Assembly (NCBI RefSeq): GCF_011038965.1
Contig: NZ_JAAKEB010000006.1
Location: 62,001 to 126,000, forward strand
Length of the DNA stretch: 64,000 nt
Reading direction: 5' to 3'
Source of the DNA: Adlercreutzia sp. ZJ141
GTDB taxonomy: Bacteria > Actinomycetota > Coriobacteriia > Coriobacteriales > Eggerthellaceae
Positions 1 to 8,955 of the stretch are shown here, piece by piece. The notes beneath the pieces were generated by a model that was given only the letters and a program-made list of their open reading frames with translations, did not search any database and was not told the DNA's origin. Each line of letters begins with the position of its first letter. Position 1 is the stretch's first letter. The position numbers were made by a program, and so were the translations under genes.

Positions 1-2001
1 TGTCGGATCGGTTTCACCCAGCTCACCGAGCTGCGTGAGTACACCAACTGTGGCAACTACGTTCTCTTTGGCAACCAGGCCGGTGACGCTCGTAACAGTC
101 GCTTGCCAATCGCCAAAGCCCAGCGGCACGAATATCCACGCCAAGGCGTTGCCGAGCATAGCCATGAAACTGTAGTTCAGATACCCATCCATTTCAGCAT
201 CGAGCAGGCCAAACGAGCCCTCATACACGCCGAAGTTCATAAGGAACCAAATGACAATGGTTGACAGGAATATGATGGTGCCGGCTTTCACAATGTAGTG
301 CTTCACGCGATCCCATGTGGCTAAAGCCACGCTTTTTGCGGCGGGCAGATGATACTGCGGCAGCTCCATGATAAACGGAGTCGCTTCGCCTGCAAACACG
401 CGCAATTTCTTCAGCATAATGCCGGACACGATGATGGCGATAACACCCAGGAAGTAGAACAGCGGAGCTACCCACCGCGCTGTTTCCATGTCGCCACCTG
501 CTAAAGCACCGAATACGAGCGCAATAATGGGCATTTTCGCGCCGCAGGGAATCATAGTGGTAGTCATAACCGTCATGCGACGGTCGCTTTCGTTCTCGAT
601 GGTTTTCGTGGCCATAACGGCGGGCACGCCGCAACCCGAGCCAATGAGTATGGGGATGAATGACTTGCCGGACAAACCAAATTTGCGAAAGATGCGATCC
701 ATCATAAACGCAACGCGCGCCATGTAGCCACAGTGCTCCAAAAACGCCAGCATGAGGAACAACAGGATCATCTGCGGAATAAAGCCGATGACTGCACCAA
801 CACCAGCGACAATGCCATCAAGTACGAGACTTTGCACCCAGCCGGCCGCACCAATTGCCTCAAGCGCCCCGCCGATGATGGGCGTAAGCCCTGGAATCCA
901 CAGACCCCACGAACCATCGGAAGGATCAGGTTCCTCTTCCGCAAGCGCCTCGGCAAGCGCGGTGTCGCCAGCTGCCTCAGCCGCGGCGACCTCTTCCTCC
1001 CACGCGCCGACCGCTTCCTCATACGCCGCACCACCTGTGTAGAGCCATCCGTCACCGGAAATGCCGTCGTTTGCCCAGTCGGTAACAACGCCGCCACCAA
1101 GCGTGACGGCGATGTAGTACACAAGCGCCATGACCACCACGAAAATGGGAAGGCCGGCCCAACGGTTGGTGACCACACGGTCGATTTTTTGCGTAAGCGT
1201 CATGCCCGCACCAGTTTTTTTCACGCACGTTATGGTGATGTCGGTGATAGCATCGTAGCGTTCGCCTGCGATAACACCCTCAATGTCGTCGTCAAGCAAG
1301 TGCTCGAGGCTGGCGCGAACGACATCTACGTTTTTCATGTCGGCCGCCGACAGTGACAACGTATTGAGGGAACACTGCTCGCCCTCGAGCGCCTTGATAG
1401 CGAACCACCGAGCGACGTTGGGTTTCACGCGCGAGCCGATGATGTCAATGATCTTGCCAATAGCCTCTTCGGTCGCATCTGAGAAGCGGTAGGTCGGTAC
1501 GGGCAGCGATCCCCGCTTTCCCGCCGCAATGGCGGCCTTTACCACATCGTCAAGACCGCGGCTTTTCAGCGCCGACGTCTCAATAACAGGACATCCTAGC
1601 TGTTTGGACAAGCCTGCGACATCCACCTTGTCACCGGCCTTTTCCACCAGGTCCATCATGTTGAGCGCCACCACCACGGGCACACCCAAGTCGATGATTT
1701 GCGTGGTAAGGTAAAGGTTGCGCTCGAGATTCGTGGCGTCAACCAGGTTGATGACAACGTCGGGGTTGCCGTCAAGCAGGTAATCGCGCGTAACAATTTC
1801 CTCGGGGCTATACGGCGACAGCGAATACACACCCGGCAAGTCGGTTATGGTGACGTCTTTGTCCTTTGTGTACTTTCCTTCTTTCTTCTCAACAGTCACG
1901 CCCGGCCAGTTTCCAACATATTGATTGGCACCGGTAAGCTCGTTAAACATCGTGGTCTTGCCGCTATTTGGGTTGCCGGCAAGCGCAATGCGAACTGTCA
2001 T
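1..2001 (-). CDS. feoB: Ferrous iron transporter FeoB, 3' end outside window
   Basis: The reading frame starts at the ATG at 2001 and stays open to the window edge, giving 667 visible residues. The N-terminus is a GTPase domain with the P-loop GNPNSGKTT at about residues 8-16 and the G3 motif DLPG. A set of hydrophobic membrane segments follows, including the conserved stretch ILIGSGCGVPA. FeoB imports Fe(II) across the cytoplasmic membrane. An Ala/Glu-rich acidic insert of about 45 residues sits between the first membrane helix and the core; it is longer than I expect for the family. feoA lies 145 bp upstream on the same strand, so the two probably form a feoAB operon. The C-terminal end is not visible. 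Confidence 0.95.
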   Translation of the reverse strand, partial: MTVRIALAGNPNSGKTTMFNELTGANQYVGNWPGVTVEKKEGKYTKDKDVTITDLPGVYSLSPYSPEEIVTRDYLLDGNPDVVINLVDATNLERNLYLTTQIIDLGVPVVVALNMMDLVEKAGDKVDVAGLSKQLGCPVIETSALKSRGLDDVVKAAIAAGKRGSLPVPTYRFSDATEEAIGKIIDIIGSRVKPNVARWFAIKALEGEQCSLNTLSLSAADMKNVDVVRASLEHLLDDDIEGVIAGERYDAITDITITCVKKTGAGMTLTQKIDRVVTNRWAGLPIFVVVMALVYYIAVTLGGGVVTDWANDGISGDGWLYTGGAAYEEAVGAWEEEVAAAEAAGDTALAEALAEEEPDPSDGSWGLWIPGLTPIIGGALEAIGAAGWVQSLVLDGIVAGVGAVIGFIPQMILLFLMLAFLEHCGYMARVAFMMDRIFRKFGLSGKSFIPILIGSGCGVPAVMATKTIENESDRRMTVMTTTMIPCGAKMPIIALVFGALAGGDMETARWVAPLFYFLGVIAIIVSGIMLKKLRVFAGEATPFIMELPQYHLPAAKSVALATWDRVKHYIVKAGTIIFLSTIVIWFLMNFGVYEGSFGLLDAEMDGYLNYSFMAMLGNALAWIFVPLGFGDWQATVTSVTGLVAKENVVATVGVLTQLGELGETDPT

Positions 2002-2072
2002 GTTCTACCTTTCATCTCTCGAAGTTAGCTTGAGGTCAAGTGTTTACCTTAGCTAACTAGCTGCCATTCAAA

Positions 2073-2135
2073 AAGCGCTTTCGCGCTTCTGTGTTCTGTG
2101 GCGTCCTGCTACAGCCCACGCGGCAAAACTGCCGC
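2073..2135. other. feoA-feoB intergenic hairpins
   Basis: The 145-bp gap between feoA and feoB contains two short perfect hairpins. One pairs AAGCGC at 2073-2078 with GCGCTT at 2083-2088. The other pairs GCGGCA at 2120-2125 with TGCCGC at 2130-2135. Neither has a clear T-tract on the minus strand, so they may be processing or attenuation structures rather than full terminators. This is inference from base pairing only. Confidence 0.35.
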
Positions 2136-2146
2136 ACTACCGGCCT

Positions 2147-2374
2147 TTACGCAACAACAACACGTTCTGCCTCCGACTTGCGCAGTGAAAGCTCGTAGCC
2201 GCGAACCGTCACTTCAACCGGGTCGCCCAAAGGAGCGACCTTGCGTACGTATACCGCGGTGCCCTTGGTGATACCCATGTCCATGATGCGACGCTTGATG
2301 GCGCCCTCGCCAACCAGGCGAACGACCGTGCCGACCTCCCCAATGCGCACGTCGCGCAGCGTTTTGTCTGCCAT
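2147..2374 (-). CDS. feoA: FeoA-family protein
   Basis: This 75-residue protein has the small SH3-like FeoA fold: an N-terminal strand region, the conserved RRIMDMGI segment (residues 28-35), and a final stretch with the usual GYELSLRKSEAE pattern. FeoA-family proteins are cytoplasmic partners of the FeoB transporter. Its length and position immediately upstream of feoB fit. It is preceded by a purine-rich ribosome site (GAAAGGAAGAG) next to the ATG. It is the first gene of the minus-strand feo operon. Confidence 0.92.
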   Translation of the reverse strand: MADKTLRDVRIGEVGTVVRLVGEGAIKRRIMDMGITKGTAVYVRKVAPLGDPVEVTVRGYELSLRKSEAERVVVA

Positions 2375-2804
2375 GCTCTTCCTTTCTCGCTTCGTTTCTT
2401 CTCATCGAAAGCTTTGGGAAGCGCCGATTGAAACCACCAGTCTTACTCAACACTTCCCCGTATGGTATGTCCGGAAAGTATTCTAAAGCAAACTTTTCGA
2501 AAAAGAAAGCCTTGGTGAACTTTTTTGTTATATATAGGAAACTTTTTCTAACTTTTCACCGTTCCCGTGAGTTCGGGGTTTGGTAGCCCTCCCTTTTTTC
2601 AGTGATTCCTTTTCCATAACCGAACTGCACCCCACCGAAGTCGCCCGAATTCACTCAAACCCGCCCGGATCTGACCGAACCTGATCGCAGGGTTTTTGCG
2701 GCTTTAGGCCATCTGCTGCACCTACCGTTGCGCGAAGTGGGTATACTTGCGAAGTCGCATCCGCATGACGGGCGCTCGTGTGCCCATTCGAGAAAGCGTG
2801 AGCC
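2375..2804. promoter_or_regulatory. feoA / thrC divergent intergenic region with candidate iron-regulator dyad
   Basis: This 430-bp gap separates feoA (minus) from thrC (plus) and holds no convincing gene. An AT-rich section at about 2480-2560 probably carries the feo promoter. Within it, 2535-2551 is an imperfect dyad (arms T..GAAA and TTTC..A on the minus strand), a plausible site for a DtxR/Fur-type iron repressor. The thrC-proximal half contains repeated CCGAA/CCCGAA words without clear symmetry. The regulator assignment is inference. Confidence 0.35.
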
Positions 2805-4355
2805 ATGTCAGAGAACCTCTACCTTGATACCCGCGGAGCATGCACCGAGCATGTGCCTTTCACCCGAGCAGTCATCGACGGCTTGGCCCAGGGCGGCGGG
2901 TTGTACGTGCCCGAGCATTTACCCGAGCTTACGCTCGATGACCTTGATGCGCTAGCGAAGCTGCCTTACGCGCAGCGCGCGGCGAGCATCTACCGGCTGT
3001 TCGACGTCGACCTACCCGACAGTGTGGTCGACACTTGTATGGAAGGTGCTTACGGCAAGAACTTCGATGACGAGCGCATCTGCCCCATTACGTCGCTTGA
3101 CGAACGCACACATGTGCTTGAACTCTGGCATGGGCCCACAAGCGCCTTTAAGGACATGGCGCTCCAATGCTTGCCGCGGTTCTTCAGCGCAAGTGCAGCG
3201 GCGCTTCGCGAACGTGGCGAGCTTGACCACCGGTTCCTCATTCTGGTGGCAACGTCGGGTGACACCGGTAAGGCGGCGCTGGAAGGATTTAAGGACGCCG
3301 AAGGAACATCCATTGCAGTCATGTACCCGCACGGTGGCGTGAGTGACATTCAGTACAAGCAAATGGCCACCCAAGCGGGCGAAAACGTGCAGGTATGGGC
3401 CGTGCGCGGAAACTTTGACGACTGCCAAACCGGCGCAAAGAATGTGTTTGGCGACGCTTCGTTCGCCGAGTCGCTCATGCGCGAGCACGGTGTGGCGCTT
3501 TCCAGCGCGAACTCCATCAACTGGGGTCGCCTGTTGCCGCAAGTGGTGTACTACGTGAGTTCGTATGCACAGCTCGTTGCCGACGGCAAGGTTGACCGCG
3601 GCGCCAAAATTGACGTTTGCGTGCCGACTGGCAACTTCGGCAACATTTTAGCGGCGTACTACGCTAAGCGCATGGGCGTGCCAATCGAAACTCTCATGTG
3701 CGCAAGCAACACGAACCGCGTGCTCACCGACTTCATAAGCACGGGCACCTACGACATCTCCAACCGCGAGTTCGTACTCACACCGTCACCCTCCATGGAC
3801 ATTTTGGTGTCGTCAAACCTCGAGCGGCAACTGTTTGAATTGACCGACCGTAACGCCGAAGCGATATCGCAATGGATGACCGACCTGCGCGAGAAGCGCT
3901 GCTTCCGTGTTGATCGCGATACGTTCGCCCGCATGCGCGAGCTGTTCTGCGCCGATTCGGTGGATGACCAGGAATGTCTGGAAACTATCAAGCGCGTGTT
4001 CGAGAAGCACAACTACGTACTTGACCCCCACACCGCTGTTGCCTACCGCGCTGCCGAGCGACTGCGCGGCGATAACCCCGTGCTTATTGCCAGCACGGCG
4101 CACTGGGCCAAGTTCGGCGACAACGTGTACCGCGCGCTGCACGACATTGCACCCGGCGACCCGTTGCCCACCGACGTGGAGGCGCTTTCCGGTTGTCAGT
4201 TAAACGAGCTTATCGCGAAAGAAACCGGCGACACCCGCATTCCTGCCGGACTCGCACAGCTTGACAACCTGCCCATTCGCTTCACGGAAATTATCGACAA
4301 CGGAACAGCCGACATAGAGAGCGCCGTGGTTGCCTTCTTAGGCAACGCTGAATAA
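2805..4355 (+). CDS. thrC: Threonine synthase
   Basis: This 516-residue PLP enzyme converts O-phospho-L-homoserine to threonine. The N-terminal region has the threonine-synthase leader (YLDTRG, GGLYVPE). The PLP-binding lysine is visible in the motif TSAFKDMAL (Lys116), followed by the ATSGDTGKAAL loop at about residue 150. The length matches the longer bacterial class. It stands alone, divergent from feoA and convergent with the signal peptidase gene. The start is preceded only by a weak purine stretch (GAGAAAG). Confidence 0.95.
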   Translation: MSENLYLDTRGACTEHVPFTRAVIDGLAQGGGLYVPEHLPELTLDDLDALAKLPYAQRAASIYRLFDVDLPDSVVDTCMEGAYGKNFDDERICPITSLDERTHVLELWHGPTSAFKDMALQCLPRFFSASAAALRERGELDHRFLILVATSGDTGKAALEGFKDAEGTSIAVMYPHGGVSDIQYKQMATQAGENVQVWAVRGNFDDCQTGAKNVFGDASFAESLMREHGVALSSANSINWGRLLPQVVYYVSSYAQLVADGKVDRGAKIDVCVPTGNFGNILAAYYAKRMGVPIETLMCASNTNRVLTDFISTGTYDISNREFVLTPSPSMDILVSSNLERQLFELTDRNAEAISQWMTDLREKRCFRVDRDTFARMRELFCADSVDDQECLETIKRVFEKHNYVLDPHTAVAYRAAERLRGDNPVLIASTAHWAKFGDNVYRALHDIAPGDPLPTDVEALSGCQLNELIAKETGDTRIPAGLAQLDNLPIRFTEIIDNGTADIESAVVAFLGNAE

Positions 4356-4363
4356 TTCCGTGA

Positions 4364-4397
4364 TTATGCCCGCCCTGCGCAGATAGAGCGGGCATAA
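4364..4397. terminator. Hairpin between convergent thrC and sipW-like gene
   Basis: TTATGCCCGC at 4364-4373 pairs perfectly with GCGGGCATAA at 4388-4397. It lies 8 bp after the thrC stop and just before the end of the convergent minus-strand gene, so it may serve both. There is no strong T-tract on either side. Confidence 0.55.
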
Positions 4398-4399
4398 AG

Positions 4400-5119
4400 C
4401 TACCGAGCATGCCGACCGCGCCTGATTGGCTCGGTCGGCAGCTCGTTTTCGGTAGGTACCCGCAGGCACTCAACCCGCAACCGCGCTATTTCTGCTTTCA
4501 GCGCCTCAATTTGTTGCCGCTGCTTTTCGATTTCGTGAAGTTGAGCTACTGCCTGCTGCTCCTTTTTCTTGTTCACCAGGCGAAAGAAGTTGCGCATCTG
4601 TAGCCCAATGAGGATGGCAAACGGGATGAGAACCAGCACGACATAGCCCGCAGGAGATTTGAAAAACTGGAAAAGATAACCCGCCTTAGGAATGGCAAAG
4701 GCAAACTCGCCGGTAACGTGACTGGCGAGCGCCGGGTAGGCATCATCGATTCCCGTGGTTGTTCCATACGTGATGAATGCCAATTCGCCTTCGTACTCGG
4801 TACGCTCGCGAACCTTGTGGGTAACCGCCTCACCGTAGGCGTTGGGGTCGATAGATAAAAACGTTATGATGTCACCTGCCTGCACGTTGTTTGGATCGAC
4901 GACATGCGAGACAGCGATGTCGCCCACCTGAAACTCAGTCTGCATCGAATCGGACAACACCACATACGGCTTCCACCCGAAAAAGGACACCTCGCCACCC
5001 TTCGATGTAAGCGTTGTTCCCACCACAATCAGGGTAAACGCAAGGGCTGCCACGAATATGGCGGTAGTTGCAACATTGAGAGCAACGTCGAGCGTTCTAT
5101 TTGAGGAAGCTTCAGGCAT
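4400..5119 (-). CDS. SipW-type signal peptidase I
   Basis: This 239-residue protein has an N-terminal membrane helix (about residues 13-35). It then carries the box SDSM at 56-59 with catalytic Ser58, and VTHKV with His101 in the position of the usual general base. Ser/His rather than Ser/Lys is typical of the ER/archaeal/SipW branch. A second membrane helix (about 156-174) is followed by a charged coiled-coil-like tail rich in Lys, Gln and Glu. SipW enzymes cleave camelysin/TasA-type precursors, and three such precursors lie directly upstream, so they are its likely substrates. It is separated from the first by a strong hairpin. Confidence 0.88.
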   Translation of the reverse strand: MPEASSNRTLDVALNVATTAIFVAALAFTLIVVGTTLTSKGGEVSFFGWKPYVVLSDSMQTEFQVGDIAVSHVVDPNNVQAGDIITFLSIDPNAYGEAVTHKVRERTEYEGELAFITYGTTTGIDDAYPALASHVTGEFAFAIPKAGYLFQFFKSPAGYVVLVLIPFAILIGLQMRNFFRLVNKKKEQQAVAQLHEIEKQRQQIEALKAEIARLRVECLRVPTENELPTEPIRRGRHAR

Positions 5120-5150
5120 ACGAAATCCTAAAACAAGCGGAAAACGGGCA

Positions 5151-5187
5151 GATCATGCCGCCCCACTATACGCAAGGCGGCATGATC
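5151..5187 (-). terminator. Strong hairpin between fibre-like gene and signal peptidase
   Basis: A 12-bp perfect stem pairs GATCATGCCGCC at 5151-5162 with GGCGGCATGATC at 5176-5187. It lies after the stop of the 528-residue exported protein and before the signal peptidase start. A partial terminator or mRNA-stabilising hairpin here would let the structural protein be made in excess of its peptidase. The role is inference. Confidence 0.55.
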
Positions 5188-5207
5188 GGTGGAGGGACTC
5201 AGAAGCT

Positions 5208-6794
5208 CTACTGAAGAGCCTTGGCGTTTGTGTTAATGAACATCACAGGATTAGCGTCCTTAATCTTGTTGTTATACGTGCAATTCGAAACAACAATGCT
5301 CTCTGGTACAGCTGCGTAATCCCGTGCTACATACTTAATTGCGTAGGCTACTGCTTCACTCCCACCCTGAAGGGAGATTTCAGTATTGAAGACGACGTTT
5401 TTGATTGAAACACCGCTGAGCGTATACCCATCACGATTGTCATAAATCAGAATGGAGTCACCAAAATTACAAGCGCTTCCACTTGGCAAGTTCTTAATAT
5501 AGGTTGCACTATCTTCCGCATACCATATCTTATCCTGTTTGCTAAACCCAGTAGCCGTGTACGTGCCTCCATCGATGTTAACGGTTCCACCAGAAATAAA
5601 AATATGGCCAGTCGCAGTACAGTTCTTCAGCGTTATCGTTCCAGCAGGAAAATAACCTACATAACCCTTGTTGTTGTCATCTGATCCGGCAATGATCTTA
5701 GAGTCTGTGATGGTTATTGTAGCCTCTTTAGAATGAGCGCCGTTTGTCACCACAGCGTAGGTTTTGTTTTTCGTTGACGTGATAACACACTTATCAACAG
5801 TAACCTTCGATGAACCCCCTGCATATAACGCTGATGAGGTTTCTTGACTGGAGTTCGACTCTATCGTGCCATTCAGAATTGAAACGGTACCTGAATGAAT
5901 ATCCACCACACCATCGATGTTGCTTTCTGCAGGCGTTGAAAGTTTCTTTCCGTTGAGATCGATGCTGATAGGATCCTCCGCATTACTACTGATGTTCAGT
6001 GTTTCCGTTATAGAAACATCCTGCGTTAAACAAACGCTTTCACCTGCCGCAAGAGCTTCTTTCAGCTCACTATTATCTGAAACTGGAACAGGGTATTTCG
6101 CCTCCTTATCATACTGGTTATTGCCAAAGCCATCTGCTTCATAGGTATATTGCGTAGCGAGGATAGTTACGTCGGCTGAGAACGATTTGCCCTGATAATT
6201 GTTGTCCGCCTCTTCATACATGCCATATACGAGAATGAAGCTTACCGAATTGGGGAAATCAGCATCAGCTGCGACACCCTCGTTTGATGGTCCCACTGGG
6301 AGTTCAAGACCACTCGCGAACGTGTTCAACGTGTTCATAGGGCGCTGGGTGAATTGTCCGGTTGCTTGACCGTTTTTAACTTGCACGAAATCGAACCAGA
6401 GCGCATCTTGAAGACCTTCGTCTTTTATGTCGAACTGCAGCTTTACCTGAGCAGCAAGGTTGCCCTTGTTGGTAACGGTAAGCAGCTTGGCATTCGTTGC
6501 GCCCGGTTCCCACTTCTCTTCGGCAATGATCGGACCTGGCGTAGTGATATCAACCGCATTGCCAAAGCCAAATGCAACACCACCGTTCACGCCGTCAATC
6601 TGATATTTCGTCGTTGCATTAGCTTCAACATTCGCCACCGTAGCCTCAATATCTAGTGTTCCCGCCTGAATCTTGTTATTCGAGCTCACTGCGCTATCGG
6701 TGAACCAGGCAAAGGTGAGGCCCGCGAGCAGCACGAGCGATGACACCATAAGCACCACACTTGCTACGAGCTTCTTGTTGTACGTTTTCTCCAT
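5208..6794 (-). CDS. SipW-dependent (camelysin/TasA-like) exported protein with beta-helix-like C-terminal half
   Basis: The start at 6794 is chosen because GGGAGG lies 7 bases upstream. It gives 528 residues. The N-terminus is the SipW-type signal: MEKTYNKK, a hydrophobic helix, then TFAWFTDS. The first ~220 residues resemble the camelysin/TasA beta-sandwich (GTLDIEATV; EPGATNAKLLTVTNKGNLAAQVKL). The second half has repeated short strands with conserved Asn, Gly and Thr (GTVSILNGTI, KVTVDKCVI, GTITLKNC, GTVNIDGGTY), as in right-handed beta-helix surface proteins. It is probably a secreted or cell-wall-associated fibre or adhesin processed by the neighbouring peptidase. The fusion of the two parts is unusual. 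Confidence 0.82.
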   Translation of the reverse strand: MEKTYNKKLVASVVLMVSSLVLLAGLTFAWFTDSAVSSNNKIQAGTLDIEATVANVEANATTKYQIDGVNGGVAFGFGNAVDITTPGPIIAEEKWEPGATNAKLLTVTNKGNLAAQVKLQFDIKDEGLQDALWFDFVQVKNGQATGQFTQRPMNTLNTFASGLELPVGPSNEGVAADADFPNSVSFILVYGMYEEADNNYQGKSFSADVTILATQYTYEADGFGNNQYDKEAKYPVPVSDNSELKEALAAGESVCLTQDVSITETLNISSNAEDPISIDLNGKKLSTPAESNIDGVVDIHSGTVSILNGTIESNSSQETSSALYAGGSSKVTVDKCVITSTKNKTYAVVTNGAHSKEATITITDSKIIAGSDDNNKGYVGYFPAGTITLKNCTATGHIFISGGTVNIDGGTYTATGFSKQDKIWYAEDSATYIKNLPSGSACNFGDSILIYDNRDGYTLSGVSIKNVVFNTEISLQGGSEAVAYAIKYVARDYAAVPESIVVSNCTYNNKIKDANPVMFINTNAKALQ

Positions 6795-6846
6795 AGGTAA
6801 CCTCCCTCTTAGTATCCTTTCGATGGTTTCGCTTCGCATCTACGTC

Positions 6847-7425
6847 CTACACACCACCTGCCTTATCGTCTCCGCCATTTGACGGCAAAGCGGAGTCCAC
6901 TTCGTCATGCTTTTTGTTGTCCTCTTCTGAGCCCGACAACGATTCGCTTGTTGAGCTGTCTTTGATACCTTCTTCGGATTCAAGGTTGGAATCAGGTTGA
7001 ACGGTATCGGGAGAAGTATCTGACGTGTTCTTACTTGAGTTTGATAGACCGTCAGACACCATTGGCGTGCCAGGATTCTCAAGACTGGTATCAGTTCCCT
7101 CCACCACGTCGGATTGCGCGGCAGAGTTCGCTTTCGTTGGAAACGTGTCACTTGCCTTGATAACGTTTCCTCTGATCGTAATTGCGTCGGTAAACCACGC
7201 AGAGCTTGCTCCCGCAAGCAAGACAAAGCTCGCCAACAACATAAGAACGCTTGCTACAAGCATCGTTTTTCTGTATACGTTTTCAAGCTGGGGAGCGGTT
7301 TTATCTGCCGAACACTCAGCAGCGGGCATGCGAGTATCGGCGTGTATAGAGTTGTCATTTCCGCCAGCATGTGCGCAGGTGGAAACAGTGTGCCGCCATG
7401 CTCTTAAGCGCGTCAACAGGGGCAT
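6847..7425 (-). CDS. SipW-dependent exported protein with acidic Ser-rich tail
   Basis: I take the ATG at 7425, one base after the stop of the upstream gene and behind GGGAGGGAG. The protein is 192 residues. After a charged N-terminus, a hydrophobic helix ends in ASSAWFTDA, matching the SipW-type cleavage region of its neighbour. The mature part is low-complexity, rich in Ser, Asp, Glu and Thr, and lacks a folded domain I recognise. It may be an anchor, linker or minor component of the same surface structure. Confidence 0.7.
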   Translation of the reverse strand: MPLLTRLRAWRHTVSTCAHAGGNDNSIHADTRMPAAECSADKTAPQLENVYRKTMLVASVLMLLASFVLLAGASSAWFTDAITIRGNVIKASDTFPTKANSAAQSDVVEGTDTSLENPGTPMVSDGLSNSSKNTSDTSPDTVQPDSNLESEEGIKDSSTSESLSGSEEDNKKHDEVDSALPSNGGDDKAGGV

Positions 7426-7426
7426 A

Positions 7427-8767
7427 CTAGAACTCCCTCCCCTCGTTGTTACGCACCTGCGTAGCGTCGGCCCGCAGATCGAACGAAACGCCTTTTCCCT
7501 GGTAGGAATCACTTGAGTCTTCACTCATGCGAACCGCCGCGGTAAACACCTGTGTTTGCCCCGGCTCAAGCGCGTCGAAAGTCATACATGCCGTCTTGCT
7601 CTCTAAAGCAAGCAAATCGCCTTTGTACAGCACGCTGCCCGAAGCTTTGTCTGATATTGATATTTCGAGTGATGGAGCAAGTAACCCTTGGATGCTATCT
7701 GCATACACACGAACATAGCAACTTACAGTTCCCGTATTGGTAACCGTAAAGTCCTCAACGATGGCGCGACCGGGTTCTGCGAACACGCCGTCATCAAACA
7801 CAGGCTTGCCGCTATTGAGGTCAACGCCCACTGTTGCCGTTTCGAACGTATGATTGGGCAACACCACGTGCGATCGCGTGACAGCCCATGCGATCAGCAC
7901 CACAACAAGCACCATAGCAAGCGCCGCTAAACCTGCAAGTATTCCGGCACTCCTCTTGGGAATATCGCTCTGGCCCGCAGTAATCACGCGGGGTGGTGCA
8001 ATATTGTTCGGTCCTTCAGGCATGCCCAACAAACTTGGCGAGCACGAAGTGGCTACCGCAACAGCCCGAGACTGTCGGCAGCACGCAGATACCAACAAAG
8101 CCACCCCGCCACATACGATAAGAACTACGATCGCCACAACAAGCAGCCAAACCGCATCGCCTGTTTGGGAAAGTGGCACAAGCTTGCCTTCGTCTTCCGT
8201 TTGAATATACCAGTGCAAGTCGAAGACACAACGGGAGGCTTGATACTCGTTTCCAGCCGAAGTTGGCAAACTTACCTCAACAAGCCACTGTAACGTTGAA
8301 GTGCCTGTAGCCGTTGCGGGCACGGAAATACCCAACACATCTTGAACATCAAGCTGTCGGACGGTTCCCTCACACACCAACTCACCTGTCGGAAGGTCAA
8401 CGATATGCACCCTAAGAACGTCGGCAAGTCTGCTGTCGTCTTCCGTAAGAGAAAGCTCAAACCACACCGTCAGCTCATCGCGATGGCTAACCTCGATAAC
8501 GCTCTTCGTTGTTTGCTTATCGCCGGGCAGCATTCCCGAAACGCTGAAAGATTTGTTTGCCGATGGCTCGCCTTGAAAAAGCGACACATCAACAGAACCA
8601 ATCTCATCCGCCCATGCAAAACGAACACATCCCATCGCAGTAAGGAAGAAGGCGATTGCAACAACAAGAAGAAGAGCAGCTTTGCCCCTTGAAGAAAAAC
8701 GTGCTCTTCGAGAAGGCATACAGCGCAGCATTCGCACAGTGGCACCCCGGTACGCTTCACAAGCCAT
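7427..8767 (-). CDS. Membrane protein with two TasA/camelysin-like extracellular domains
   Basis: The ATG at 8767 sits about 10 bases after GGGAGGGGG; a GTG at 8791 is an alternative. The protein has about 446 residues. It shows a signal-like helix (AALLLVVAIAFFLTAMGC), an extracellular domain, a membrane helix (WLLVVAIVVLIVCGGVALLV), a cytosolic Cys/Pro-rich linker, a third helix (LAALAMVLVVVLIAWAV) and a second extracellular domain with the camelysin-like phrases VGVDLNSGKPVF and EPGRAIVEDFTVTNTG. It leads the four-gene sipW/fibre operon and could anchor or scaffold assembly; that role is inference. Confidence 0.7.
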   Translation of the reverse strand: MACEAYRGATVRMLRCMPSRRARFSSRGKAALLLVVAIAFFLTAMGCVRFAWADEIGSVDVSLFQGEPSANKSFSVSGMLPGDKQTTKSVIEVSHRDELTVWFELSLTEDDSRLADVLRVHIVDLPTGELVCEGTVRQLDVQDVLGISVPATATGTSTLQWLVEVSLPTSAGNEYQASRCVFDLHWYIQTEDEGKLVPLSQTGDAVWLLVVAIVVLIVCGGVALLVSACCRQSRAVAVATSCSPSLLGMPEGPNNIAPPRVITAGQSDIPKRSAGILAGLAALAMVLVVVLIAWAVTRSHVVLPNHTFETATVGVDLNSGKPVFDDGVFAEPGRAIVEDFTVTNTGTVSCYVRVYADSIQGLLAPSLEISISDKASGSVLYKGDLLALESKTACMTFDALEPGQTQVFTAAVRMSEDSSDSYQGKGVSFDLRADATQVRNNEGREF

Positions 8768-8955
8768 GAAGCAAGGCACCCCCTCCCGCACTATTGCTAC
8801 ATTACAAACTCATTACAAAAGGTAGCTAGGTGCAGTGTAGATGAGATTTTGACAATTCAAAGAGCGGCGTTTACTCAACATGGTACGTATGTCCAGATCA
8901 TCGTTACGTTTCGTTGCAGTTGTATCGCTGACAACCCCTCCCCCGTTCCAATTCA
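8768..8955 (-). promoter_or_regulatory. Intergenic region ahead of the fibre/sipW operon
   Basis: About 190 bp separates the end of the Tad operon from the first fibre gene. It is AT-richer than its surroundings, and no further gene is visible. It probably carries the fibre/sipW promoter, but I do not see a confident -35/-10 pair. Confidence 0.3.
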
